Shown: one piece after another, positions 37,856 through 46,305 of the stretch
Layout of the letters: each line of letters opens with the position of its first letter
Position numbering within the stretch: position 1 is the first letter of the stretch
Assembly: GCA_022009755.1 (NCBI GenBank)
Contig: CP091722.1
Span: 2,116,001-2,180,000 of the forward strand
Direction of reading: 5' to 3'
Origin: Oscillospiraceae bacterium
Lineage (GTDB): Bacteria; Bacillota; Clostridia; Christensenellales; QALW01
DNA length: 64,000 nt
Position numbers and translations under genes: made by a program
Notes under the pieces: model-generated
Database searches by the model: none
What the model was told of the DNA's origin: nothing
Seen by the model: the letters and a program-made list of their open reading frames with translations, nothing else

Positions 37856-38811
37856 ATGCGTTTACTTAAAAAATATATAGTGTCCGCTGCGGCAGCGGTG
37901 CTGCTTGCTTTTCTGTGCGTGCCGGCAAGCGCGCTTGAAACGCCGTGGGATTCAAAGGATATACATATAAATGTTGCCGAAACCTTTTCCGATATGCAAA
38001 ACGGCGAGGTGGTATGGGATCAGGGAATATTCTGGACCGGCACTCCCTTTTATGAGTGGCCTGCGGCCAAATGGCAGGACGGCCAGCTTGTTTACCGATT
38101 TTATGGGGCTTGACAGCGGAGAGGATACGCGCATGACCTTCCGTATCCAAACAAACGAAATGAGCCTTTCAGAGGCTTCCGGCAGCATCGGCATGGGCTT
38201 TTATGTAGAAAACAATACCGATAAAGAGCAGAGCGTCGGGTTTTATATGGTGGGCATGGGGTGCTGCCTTAAAAATAAAAACGGCACATCAATATATTTC
38301 TTCTCCGTTGACGGCAGCAGAACAGAAAGCGTTGTCGGCGATGCCGAAATGGCCATAATACCGCCCGGACAGAAGGGCTATGTAGTGGCGTTCTATGAGG
38401 ATTTTACAAATCTTTGGTCATCGGATGCCTATAATCCCGATACCGATCCCGTGCGCATGCCCGGCTTTGAGCTTACAAACCTGCGTGTGGACGGCAGCAA
38501 GGGGGAAACCGTGGTGCTGGACAATGTTTTCTTTTTCGGCAGCGGCTGTATTGATAACAATAACGGGATAATCACCGTAAACACCGAGCCCGGTCAAAAA
38601 CACGCCGGGTGCGGAAACTCCGGCACCGGAGGAAACACAATCCGCGCAGCCGGAGCAGACCGAGCCTGCGCAGCCCTCGCCCGATGCTTCTGCCCGGCCG
38701 GAAAAGAGCGGCATTAACGGCATGTATATAGCTGCGGGCGTCATAGCGGTGCTGGCTGTGGCGGCGGTGGTCATTGCCCTTATTGCGGGAAAAAAAGAAG
38801 GAAAAAAATAA
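37856..38811 (+). CDS. Secreted, membrane-anchored protein with the shared beta-sandwich-like module, two frame breaks
   Basis: Repaired length 317 residues. Signal peptide MRLLKKYIVSAAAAVLLAFL with a cut after ASA, one extracellular domain, a Pro/Glu/Thr linker and a C-terminal membrane helix ending GKKEGKK. The domain shares the pattern FFSVDGS ... IIPPGQKGYVVAF ... VVLDNVFFFG with the modules of the 3967-5589 genes and the LysR insert. The frame breaks at TTT 38091-38093 and the five-A run 38596-38600; dropping one base at each joins the three pieces. GGAGG nine bases before ATG 37856. Its stop is one base from the next ATG, so it is co-transcribed with the propeller genes. Function is unknown. 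Confidence 0.68.
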
Positions 38812-38812
38812 A

Positions 38813-39999
38813 ATGAGATATAACGATACCGACAACCATGCTCCGCTTGTTAATGCGGTGTGGGCGCCTCCGGCAAAGCCCGTTGTGCTGGACGAAAAAA
38901 ACGGCTGGCATCAGGGGCCGACGGTGATGGACGGCTTTTACAGCATGTATCAGCCCGAGGTCATATATGTAAAGGAACAGGATGTTCCGGGCGGTTATCC
39001 CTACCGTATGTGGTTTTTTGCCTGGGCATATACTCAGGAAAACGATCCCGCTCCCGGCTATGCGGGCTATCCGGGCGGCGATGCGATATTCACGGCGCGG
39101 GCAAAAAGCCTTGACGACCCGTGGGAGGTGTATTCACAAAACGGGGACGGCTTTTTTTGGGATGACAGCCGCCGTGCGCAGCTGTGGTACCCGGTGCTTA
39201 CCTGTGATGACAAGTGGTACGATTCCTGGCATGTGGGGGATCCCAGCATAGTGCTGGAGGACGGCGTATTCTATATGGCGTATTCCTCCATGGGCTGTGA
39301 TGAGGACGGGATCCCGTATCATAAACCCGGTGATACCGACGGCAACGCCAGCTGCATAATGGGGGCTGTCAGCACCGACGGCATACACTGGACGCGTTCC
39401 GAGCGGCCGCTTATTGTGTGGGATAAGGAAAAAGGCTTCAACGAGCGCGAAAACAAGAAGGATTATTACGGCGGGCATCAGCGCCCCAGCCTTATGCGCG
39501 AGGACGGCATATGGAAAATGTGGTACGATTACCGCGAAAGCTACATAGGCTATGCCGAATGCAGCGGGGATTTCCTTACGGGGCCGTGGCAGGAAAAATA
39601 CTGCGGCCGGCACAGCCTGCACCACAGCGTGGATTTTGATGTTATCCGCATAGGCGATATTTATTATGCATGGGGAGATCCGTACCTTTGCTGGGAGGGA
39701 ATACAGGATGAAAGAGTGCCCTTTTACCCTGATGATCCGGCAAACTGGTGCGGCCGCCAGATAGTGGAGTATCAGTCTCGCGACGGCTTTGCGTGGCAGG
39801 CAACCGGATATTTTCTGCCCGATGACGGGTATGACGCCATACAGATTCCGCAGGCATTTATAGACCACAAACGCAGACGGGTATGCATATTCTATGCCAC
39901 CCAGCGCGGCAAGCGCGGGGGAGATCAATACGATTGGCGATGGGATACCCTGCGTTACAGATGGAAAGCTTTGAGGATTTTGCTCTGCCGGAGCATTGA
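38813..39999 (+). CDS. Five-bladed beta-propeller glycosidase-like protein, no signal peptide, frame break near the end
   Basis: About 395 residues of a GH43/GH32-like propeller fold, by its repeated aromatic-acidic blade motifs: FYSMYQPEVIYVKEQDV, YPYRMWFFAWAYTQEN, HVGDPSIVLEDGVFYMAYSSMG, GAVSTDGIHWTRSERP, GGHQRPSLMREDGIWKMWYD, VDFDVIRIGDIYYAWGDPY and YATQRGKRGG. I cannot assign the exact GH family. Unlike the next gene it has no signal peptide or anchor and so should be cytosolic. The frame breaks near 39955-39965; one added base gives MESFEDFALPEH and a stop at 39999 instead of the garbled end at 40048. ATG 38813 follows the previous stop by one base. Confidence 0.75.
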
Positions 40000-40044
40000 C
40001 GCACATTATACAAAAGCCGGCACAGCCGGGAAAGGAATAATATT

Positions 40045-41596
40045 TTGACATTAAACAATAACTTCAAGCATATAATTTCTATGCTGCTCAGCCGTTCAAA
40101 AAAAAAAATGACAGCTGCGGTCATATGCCTAATAATCGCGGTTTCCTGCACGGGCTTTGCGGCGGGAGTGAGTGATACGGACAATCACATTGCCTGCGAT
40201 AACGCGTCGCTTTCCATTCCGACGGACGGCCCCGTGCGCCTTGACGAAACCTACGGTTGGGTCCGTTCGGGCAAACCTGCTTACTAACTTTTACAGCATG
40301 TATCAGCCCGAGGTCATTTATGTAAAGGAGCAGGATGTCGAGGGCGGCTACCCCTACCGTATGTGGTTTTTTGCATGGGCATATACTCAGGAAAACGACG
40401 CTACTCCGACATATCCGGGTTATCCGGGCGGAGATGCGATTTTTACCGCCCGCGCCCGCAGTTTGGAGGGGCCGTGGGAGGTGTACAGCCTGGATTATTC
40501 CACGGACGAATTCTTCTGGGACACCAAAATGGACCCTTTTTACTGGTACCCCGTTGTAACCTGTGATGACAAATGGTATGATTCCTGGCATGTGGGGGAT
40601 CCCAGCGTTGTGTATATGGACGGCACCTTCTATATGGCATATTCCGCAATGGGCTGCGATGAAGACGGAATTCCTTCGCATAAGCCCAAAGACACCGACG
40701 GCAATGCCAGCTGCATAATGGGGGCCGTCAGCACTGACGGCATACACTGGACGCGTTCGGAAAAGCCGCTGCTTGTCTGGAAAGGGGAAAAAGGCTTCAA
40801 CGAAAAGGATTATTACGATAAATACTACGGCGGGCATCAGCGCCCGAGCCTCATGTTTGAGGACGGCGTGTGGAAAATGTGGTACGATTACCGCTACAAT
40901 CGTTTGGGTTATGCCGAGTGCAGAGGGGATTTCCTTACCGGCAGCTGGAAGGAGAGCGCAACCGACCTTAACGGGCTGGGGCTCGGAGTGGATTTTGATG
41001 TGGTGAAAATCGGGGATATTTACTATGCCTACGGCGATCCTTATGTGAACTGGGTGGGAATAAAGGATACTGATATTCCGTATTATCCCGACGATTCCTC
41101 GCTGTGGAGCCAGCGCCAGATAGTGGAGTATCAGTCCCGCGACGGCCTTTCGTGGACGGCAACGGGGTATTTTCTGCCCGATGAGGGCTATGACGCCATA
41201 CAGATCCCGCAGGTGTTCCTTGACCACAAGGAAAACAGAGTTTACATTTTTTATGCTACGCAGCGCGGCAAAAGGGGAGGCAAAACCTATGACTGGCGGT
41301 GGGACAATATCCGCTGCATGAGCCGTGACGCGGCGCTTTTCGCCTCTGCGGCGGCGCCGGTGTATACGCCGGCCCCCAAGCCTACTGAAACCGTGAAAGA
41401 GGAGGAGACGGAGCCTGCGGAAACGACGGAAAACACAGCTTTGCCGCAGGAGAGCGCGGAAACGCCGGAAAAACCGGATAAATCGGATGAAAACGGGGAG
41501 GTATTGCCCGTAATTGTCCTTGCAGGCAGTATTTTGCTTGCAATAGGGGCGGTTTTTGCGGTTATTGCAATTTGCAAAAAAAGAAACGGCAAGTAA
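40045..41596 (+). CDS. Membrane-anchored paralogue of the propeller protein, one frame break
   Basis: Repaired length 516 residues. It has an N-terminal hydrophobic export segment (MTAAVICLIIAVSCTGFAAG), the same propeller blocks as the upstream gene (FYSMYQPEVIYVKEQDV, HVGDPSVVYMDGTFYMAYSAMG, GGHQRPSLMFEDGVWKMWYD), then a ~70-residue Pro/Glu/Thr linker and a C-terminal membrane helix ending CKKRNGK. The frame breaks at AAA 40273-40275; with two A the joint GWVRSGNLLTNFYSMY aligns residue for residue with the paralogue. The start is TTG 40045 with AAAGGA upstream; ATG 40081 is an alternative without a site. It looks like the surface-displayed version of the same activity. Confidence 0.75.
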
Positions 41597-41607
41597 GCGC
41601 GCGGCTT

Positions 41608-41698
41608 AAAACGCGCAAAAAAGGCGCAAAAACGCGTAAAAAATGCATAAAAAACGCTTAAAAAAGCGTTAAAAAACGCCTGAAAAAGTGCAAAAAAA
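41608..41698. repeat. Nine A-tracts in helical phase (intrinsically curved DNA)
   Basis: Runs of 4-7 A (41608, 41617, 41628, 41638, 41649, 41660, 41671, 41683 and 41692 are their starts) are separated by 4-6-base GC-containing spacers. From the second tract on, centres lie 10-11.5 bases apart, close to one helical turn. It lies just upstream of the second binding-protein gene. Confidence 0.8.
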
Positions 41699-41741
41699 TG
41701 CACACGGAATTTTTGGGAATAAATTTTAGGAGGATTGCAGT

Positions 41742-43172
41742 ATGTTTGGGAAGAACAAAAAATGCGGGCTGCTTGCCGCGGTGATAGCGGCTATGCTGCT
41801 GATGCTTATCTTTGCGGGCTGCACGCCGCAAGAAACAGCTTCGGCTGCTACTCCCTCGCCTACGCCGGAAAACAGCGCGGTGCAAAAGGAGAACGCCATC
41901 AAGGCGGGAGATGTGTACAGATATTATCTCTGGAGCGTTACGGATGAAAAGGATCCGTTCAAGAACGCGGGGCCGCGAGCCGATTCCATGCGCAAGCGTT
42001 TGGCGGAGTTTGAGCAGAAGTATGACATTACCGTAAAGTATGTTGCTTCTACCGGAGGATATGAGTGGTATGACCTGCCCCTTTCCTCTGCGGCGGCGGG
42101 AGAGCCTATATGCGATATATTCAATGTAGGCGGCCCGTATGTGGTGCTGGGTACATATTTTTACGGAGGTCAGGCGGGGAAATGCATTCTGCCGCTGTCG
42201 GATTATTCCTCCGTGGCGGATTTCAGCGATACGGAGTATTGGAATGTTGAATCGCAGCGGTTCTGCACCTTTTCCGGCAAGCTGTATTGCGCGGTTCCGC
42301 TGGAATGCGGCGGCGATTCGGTATCCTCAAACACGGTTACGCTGTTTAACAAGGATATGATGGTGAAGGCCGGCTATGAGGCCGACAAGCTTTATGAAAT
42401 GAGCCGCAACGGCGAGTGGACATGGGAACGCTTTGAAGAGGCGGCGGTGCGCACCACCGATATTGACAACGGCATATACGGCACCACCATAGGCGACAAT
42501 GTGGCGCTGGGCTCTGCGCTGATAGTAACAAACGGCGGCGCTTATTTCAAAAACAACGGCACCACCGATGTGTTTGTGGGCAACAGTGACAATGCGATTG
42601 CCGCATGGGATTTCATAGTGGGTCTTGCAAAGAAAAACTGCATTGATTATTCCGGCACGACCGAGGCCAACCTTTTCGGTACGGGCAAGGTGGCGATGAT
42701 GGTTACCACCATTTCCCGCCTGGTGTCGGTATACAAATTCCTTAAGTGCGATTACGGTATTATAAATCCGCCCAAGGGACCCATGGCAAGCGATTATCTT
42801 TCCGAAATGAGCTGGTTTACCCCTATAAGCGTTATGCGCGGCGCCAATAACCCTGCGGGCTGCGTACAGGTGATAAACGAGTATCTCTCTCCGGAATATG
42901 CGCGCAGCAGTGCGGAGAATCAGGAGCTTATGGATGCTGAGCTTACGGTATATCTTAAGGATGCCGGAAGCGTGGAGACGGCCAAGAACATAACCAAGTA
43001 CACCTCCAACCAGAATTATTATCTCTACCAGCAGGTGAGCGACGGCGATACTAAGATGCTGTCCTACCTTTACGGCAATGTGTGGAACTTTATTTCGGGC
43101 GAGACTACTCCCAAGCAGTTCTATGATTCGGTGACGGATAAGATAAACTCAATGGTGGCCTCCGTAAGATAA
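41742..43172 (+). CDS. Second extracellular sugar-binding lipoprotein, no permease nearby
   Basis: A 476-residue ABC solute-binding family 1 lipoprotein (lipobox MLIFAGC, Cys 27). It shares with the 10393-11886 protein the blocks SSAAAGEPICDIFNVGGP, VTLFNKDMMVKAG, DNGIYGTTIGDN, CDYGIINPPKGP and SWFTPISVMRG, so they are paralogues. It would capture an oligosaccharide at the membrane surface. As with the first copy, no permease or ATPase gene is adjacent. Start 41742 has AGGAGG eight bases upstream. Expression may depend on the curved A-tract region immediately upstream (41608-41698). Confidence 0.9.
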   Translation: MFGKNKKCGLLAAVIAAMLLMLIFAGCTPQETASAATPSPTPENSAVQKENAIKAGDVYRYYLWSVTDEKDPFKNAGPRADSMRKRLAEFEQKYDITVKYVASTGGYEWYDLPLSSAAAGEPICDIFNVGGPYVVLGTYFYGGQAGKCILPLSDYSSVADFSDTEYWNVESQRFCTFSGKLYCAVPLECGGDSVSSNTVTLFNKDMMVKAGYEADKLYEMSRNGEWTWERFEEAAVRTTDIDNGIYGTTIGDNVALGSALIVTNGGAYFKNNGTTDVFVGNSDNAIAAWDFIVGLAKKNCIDYSGTTEANLFGTGKVAMMVTTISRLVSVYKFLKCDYGIINPPKGPMASDYLSEMSWFTPISVMRGANNPAGCVQVINEYLSPEYARSSAENQELMDAELTVYLKDAGSVETAKNITKYTSNQNYYLYQQVSDGDTKMLSYLYGNVWNFISGETTPKQFYDSVTDKINSMVASVR

Positions 43173-43207
43173 AAGCAAACGGAAATACACAGTGTGAAAG
43201 CAGAAAG

Positions 43208-43232
43208 GAGCCGCGGCGTACAGCCGCGGCTC
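43208..43232 (+). terminator. GC-rich hairpin after the second binding-protein gene
   Basis: GAGCCGCGGC pairs perfectly with GCCGCGGCTC around GTACA. Only a short T-poor tail follows, so termination strength is uncertain. Confidence 0.5.
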
Positions 43233-43234
43233 TG

Positions 43235-43264
43235 TTGCATCGCCGGGGGTATGTATGATATAAT
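43235..43264 (+). promoter_or_regulatory. Promoter for the GNAT gene
   Basis: TTGCAT (43235-43240), 18 bases, TATAAT (43259-43264); leader ~48 bases. Confidence 0.7.
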
Positions 43265-43318
43265 AAATTAGACAATATTTGCATTAAGGCGGCACAAAAT
43301 GCCCCAAAGAGGTATGCG

Positions 43319-43885
43319 ATGATATATAATAAAACGGTAAGGCTTAAGGACGGCAGGGAGTGCTGCCTGAGAAACGGGGAGGAAAGCGATGCGCAGGCGG
43401 TTATTGATAATTTTAATCTGACCCATGCGCAGACGGATTATCTGCTTTCCTATCCGGAGGAGAGCGGCTTTGACCTTCAGCAGGAGAGCGGCTTTTTGAG
43501 AAAAAAGAAGGAAAGCGCGGATGAGATAGAAATTCTTGCATTGCTCTCCGGCGAGGTTGCGGCAACGGCGGGAATAGACAGAGTGGGAAGCCGGTACAAG
43601 GTGCGCCACCGTGCGGAATTCGGAATAAGCGTGGATGAGAAATACTGGAATTTGGGCATAGGGCGGGCGCTGCTGAAGGCATGTGTTGAGTGCGCGCTGA
43701 AGGCGGGTTATGAGCAGCTGGAGCTGGAGGCGGTGGCGGAGAATGAAAGGGCGGTTGCGCTTTACAAAAGCGAGGGCTTTGAGGAATACGGGCGCAATCC
43801 CAAGGGCTTTTTATCGCGTTATTCCGGCTTTCAGGAGCTTGTATATATGAGGCTTGACTTGCAGAAAATCAAAAAGAACAATTAA
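43319..43885 (+). CDS. GNAT-family N-acetyltransferase
   Basis: A 188-residue cytosolic acetyl-CoA-dependent acetyltransferase. The acetyl-CoA-binding motif A is clear (AEFGISVDEKYWNLGIGRALL, with the LGIGRAL pyrophosphate loop), followed by LELEAVAENERAVALYKSEGF (motif B) and a C-terminal VYMRLDL strand. It resembles RimL/YhhY-type enzymes that act on protein or small-molecule amines; the substrate is unknown. AGAGG eight bases before ATG 43319. The SDR gene follows 75 bases downstream. Confidence 0.9.
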   Translation: MIYNKTVRLKDGRECCLRNGEESDAQAVIDNFNLTHAQTDYLLSYPEESGFDLQQESGFLRKKKESADEIEILALLSGEVAATAGIDRVGSRYKVRHRAEFGISVDEKYWNLGIGRALLKACVECALKAGYEQLELEAVAENERAVALYKSEGFEEYGRNPKGFLSRYSGFQELVYMRLDLQKIKKNN

Positions 43886-43960
43886 AAGCAAAGGATGAAA
43901 ACAGGCGGGCAAACGGCAGATACGGTAAGCTTTGCGGTTTGATAAAAGGAGGCAGAAAAA

Positions 43961-44710
43961 ATGAAATGTGCGGTGATTACGGGGGCGTCCTCGGGATTGG
44001 GTGCGGAATTTGCGCGCCAAATGGCAAAGGGGGGCAGGTATGAAAGAATAATCCTTATTGCAAGACGGGCGGAGCGGCTGGAGAAGCTGGCAAAAGAGAT
44101 ATCCGCGCCCGGAATTACCGTCTGCGTGCTGCCGCTTGATCTTACCGCGCCCGATGCGGCGGAGACGGTGGAAAAGTGCATAGGCGCAGATGAGCTGTGC
44201 CTGCTGGTAAACTGCGCGGGCTTTGGCAAAATGGGGGAGGTGGTATCGCTCGGCAAGGTTCAGCGGGATATGACGGAGCTGAACTGCATTGCGCTTACCT
44301 CTCTTTGCGCAATGGCGGCGGGAAAAATGCATGAAGGGGGCAGGATAATCAACATTGCCTCCATTGCGGCCTTTGTGCCTACGCCGAACTTGGCCGTGTA
44401 CGGAGCAAGCAAGGCCTATGTGCTGTCCTTCTCCAAGGCGTTAAGCCGGGAGGTGCGCAATAAGGGAATAACGGTTACGGCGGTTTGCCCCGGTCCTGCG
44501 GATACGGAGTTTTTTGCCGTGGCGGGCATTGAGCACTCAAAGCTGTTTGACAGCCTTGTGCATCTTTCGCCGGAATATGTTGTGCGTGCGGCGCTTAAGG
44601 CATCGGATAAAAAGAAGTGGGTATGCACGCCGCATCCGCTTTACAAGCTGTACCGCGTGCTTTCCAAGCTGCTGCCCGACCGCTTTTTTATCCGCTTTAC
44701 AAGGGCGTGA
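43961..44710 (+). CDS. Short-chain dehydrogenase/reductase
   Basis: A 249-residue classical SDR with TGASSGLGAEFARQ (NADP-binding Gly motif), LPLDLTAPD, NCAGFG, the active-site Ser in INIASIAAFVP, YGASKAYV (Tyr-x3-Lys) and CPGPADTEFF. The C-terminal TPHPLYKLYRVLSKLLPDRFFIRF tail is typical of the DltE/YqjQ-like subgroup that acts on bulky lipophilic carbonyls. Strong AAGGAGG before the start. It probably follows the acetyltransferase on one transcript. Substrate is not predictable. Confidence 0.92.
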   Translation: MKCAVITGASSGLGAEFARQMAKGGRYERIILIARRAERLEKLAKEISAPGITVCVLPLDLTAPDAAETVEKCIGADELCLLVNCAGFGKMGEVVSLGKVQRDMTELNCIALTSLCAMAAGKMHEGGRIINIASIAAFVPTPNLAVYGASKAYVLSFSKALSREVRNKGITVTAVCPGPADTEFFAVAGIEHSKLFDSLVHLSPEYVVRAALKASDKKKWVCTPHPLYKLYRVLSKLLPDRFFIRFTRA

Positions 44711-44844
44711 TAAGGCCGGCAGCCCGGCGCTGCGGCTTTGAGAGAAACGGATATTTACAGGATGTTTACATAGGGGACGGAATATTTCATTATACCCGCT
44801 TATACCGGCGCGGCAGAAGGTACGCCTTTTGCTGCGTTTTTTTG

Positions 44845-44871
44845 TTGACATTGCGGGGAAAAGGATATAAT
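44845..44871 (+). promoter_or_regulatory. Promoter for the TetR/ABC exporter operon
   Basis: Perfect TTGACA (44845-44850) with TATAAT at 44866-44871 (15-base spacer) and overlapping TAATAT at 17. Overlapping AT repeats TATAATATAATA may also serve a TetR operator. Confidence 0.55.
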
Positions 44872-44925
44872 ATAATAAAGAAACAAGTGTTGCGCTACTT
44901 ATGTTGCCTAACGGGGAGGGCGGAT

Positions 44926-45522
44926 ATGCCACGGAAGTTTTTATTTACAAAAGAGCAAATAGTGAATGCGGCCCTGGAGCTTACGCGGAAAAAGGGCATG
45001 GACGCCTTGACCGCGCGGGCGCTGGGGGAGGAGCTGGGAAGCTCGGCAAAGCCGATATTCGGGCTGTTTGAAAATATGCAGCAGGTGCGTGCGGCGGTTA
45101 TTGAAAGAGCCGACGGCATATATCAGCAGAGACTGCGCGAGGATATGGAAAAGGGGGAATATCCGCCCTACAAGGCCAGCGGCATGTCCTACATACGGTT
45201 TGCCGTTGAAGAAAGCGAGCTTTTTAAGCTGCTGTTTATGCGTGACCGCACGGGGGAGACGCCGGCACCGGCGCCGGAGCTTGAGCCGATAATTGCAATC
45301 ATTTCAAAAAATACGGGGCTTGGCCGCGAGGAGGCGCTGCTTTTCCATACGGAGATGTGGATATATGTGCACGGCATAGCGGCAATGGCGGCGACGAATT
45401 ATTTGAAATGGGACAATGATATGATAAGCAAAAGCCTGAGCGATGTTTATACGGGGCTTAAATATCGCTTTACCGAAGGAAGGCGTGCCGAGGAAGCGGA
45501 CGGGACAGACAAGGGAGTTTGA
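44926..45522 (+). CDS. TetR-family regulator of the adjacent ABC exporter
   Basis: A 198-residue repressor: N-terminal HTH (KEQIVNAALELTRKKGMDALTARALGEELG, with SSAKPIFGLFENMQQVRAAV as recognition region) and an all-helical C-terminal ligand domain (TetR_C-like, WIYVHGIAAMAATNYL). ATG 44926 is preferred because GGGGAGGG precedes it and homology begins there; the longer frame reading back into the SDR gene is not coding. The ATPase gene begins 9 bases after its stop, so it most likely autoregulates a drug or peptide exporter operon. Confidence 0.92.
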   Translation: MPRKFLFTKEQIVNAALELTRKKGMDALTARALGEELGSSAKPIFGLFENMQQVRAAVIERADGIYQQRLREDMEKGEYPPYKASGMSYIRFAVEESELFKLLFMRDRTGETPAPAPELEPIIAIISKNTGLGREEALLFHTEMWIYVHGIAAMAATNYLKWDNDMISKSLSDVYTGLKYRFTEGRRAEEADGTDKGV

Positions 45523-45531
45523 GGAAGATAT

Positions 45532-46305
45532 ATGGAAGCAATAAGAACGGAAAACCTTACAAAGCGCTATAAGCAGACGGTGGTGGACGGGCTGAGCTTT
45601 TCGGTGGAGGAGGGGGAGCTTTTTGCGCTGCTGGGCGTGAACGGAGCGGGAAAGACCACGACGGTGCGGATGCTTTCCTGCCTTACAAGGCCAAGCGCCG
45701 GTGATGCATGGCTGCTTGGAAGAAGCGTGGTTTCCCAAAGCGGCGGGGTAAAGGAGATAATAGGCGTATCGCCGCAGGAAACGGCGGTGGCGCCCAACCT
45801 GAACGCGAGGGAGAATCTGCTGCTGATGTGCGGAGTTCACGGCTTTTCCGGCAGAAAGAGCCGGGAAAGGACTGAGGCACTTGTGAAAAGGATGGGACTG
45901 GAGCAGGTGCTTGACAAAAAGGCGGGAAAGCTTTCGGGCGGATGGCAGCGCAGGCTGAGCATAGCCATGGCGTTGGTAAGCGGACCGAGGATACTGTTTT
46001 TGGACGAGCCGACGCTGGGACTGGATGTTATTGCCCGCAGCGAGCTGTGGGAGGTGCTGAAGGAGCTTAAGGGGGAGGTTACGATAGTGCTGACCACGCA
46101 TTATATGGAGGAGGCGGAGGCGCTTTCGGACCGTATAGGAATTATGAAGGCGGGGCGTATGCCGGCAATGGGGACGGCGGAGGAACTTAAAAGGCTTACG
46201 GGGCAGGAACGCTTTGAGGATGCCTTTATAAGCATTGTAAGGGGGGAGAGAAAATGCTGGCGTTTGCCCGAAGGACGGGCAAGGAGATACTGCGCGACCC
46301 GCTGA
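45532..46305 (+). CDS. ABC exporter ATP-binding protein
   Basis: The nucleotide-binding subunit (257 residues) of a DrrA/CcmA-type ABC-2 exporter. Walker A GVNGAGKTTT, Q-loop SPQE, signature LSGGWQRR (Gln replaced by Trp), Walker B RILFLDEP, D-loop LGLD and H-switch TTHYMEEAEALSDRI are all present. GAGGAAG precedes the start. The last 17 codons overlap the permease gene by 52 bases, and a six-G run (46241-46246) sits at the joint, so the true C-terminus may differ. Partner is the permease at 46254. Confidence 0.93.
   Translation: MEAIRTENLTKRYKQTVVDGLSFSVEEGELFALLGVNGAGKTTTVRMLSCLTRPSAGDAWLLGRSVVSQSGGVKEIIGVSPQETAVAPNLNARENLLLMCGVHGFSGRKSRERTEALVKRMGLEQVLDKKAGKLSGGWQRRLSIAMALVSGPRILFLDEPTLGLDVIARSELWEVLKELKGEVTIVLTTHYMEEAEALSDRIGIMKAGRMPAMGTAEELKRLTGQERFEDAFISIVRGERKCWRLPEGRARRYCATR

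Noticed and set aside
40045..40090. TTGACA ... TATAAT at the start of the second propeller gene as a promoter
   Set aside because: The spacer is 20 bases and the -35 overlaps the TTG start codon; the gene is better explained as part of the upstream operon.
44617..44925. N-terminal extension of the TetR protein overlapping the SDR gene
   Set aside because: No homology in the extension, and the promoter and a good ribosome site both lie just before ATG 44926.
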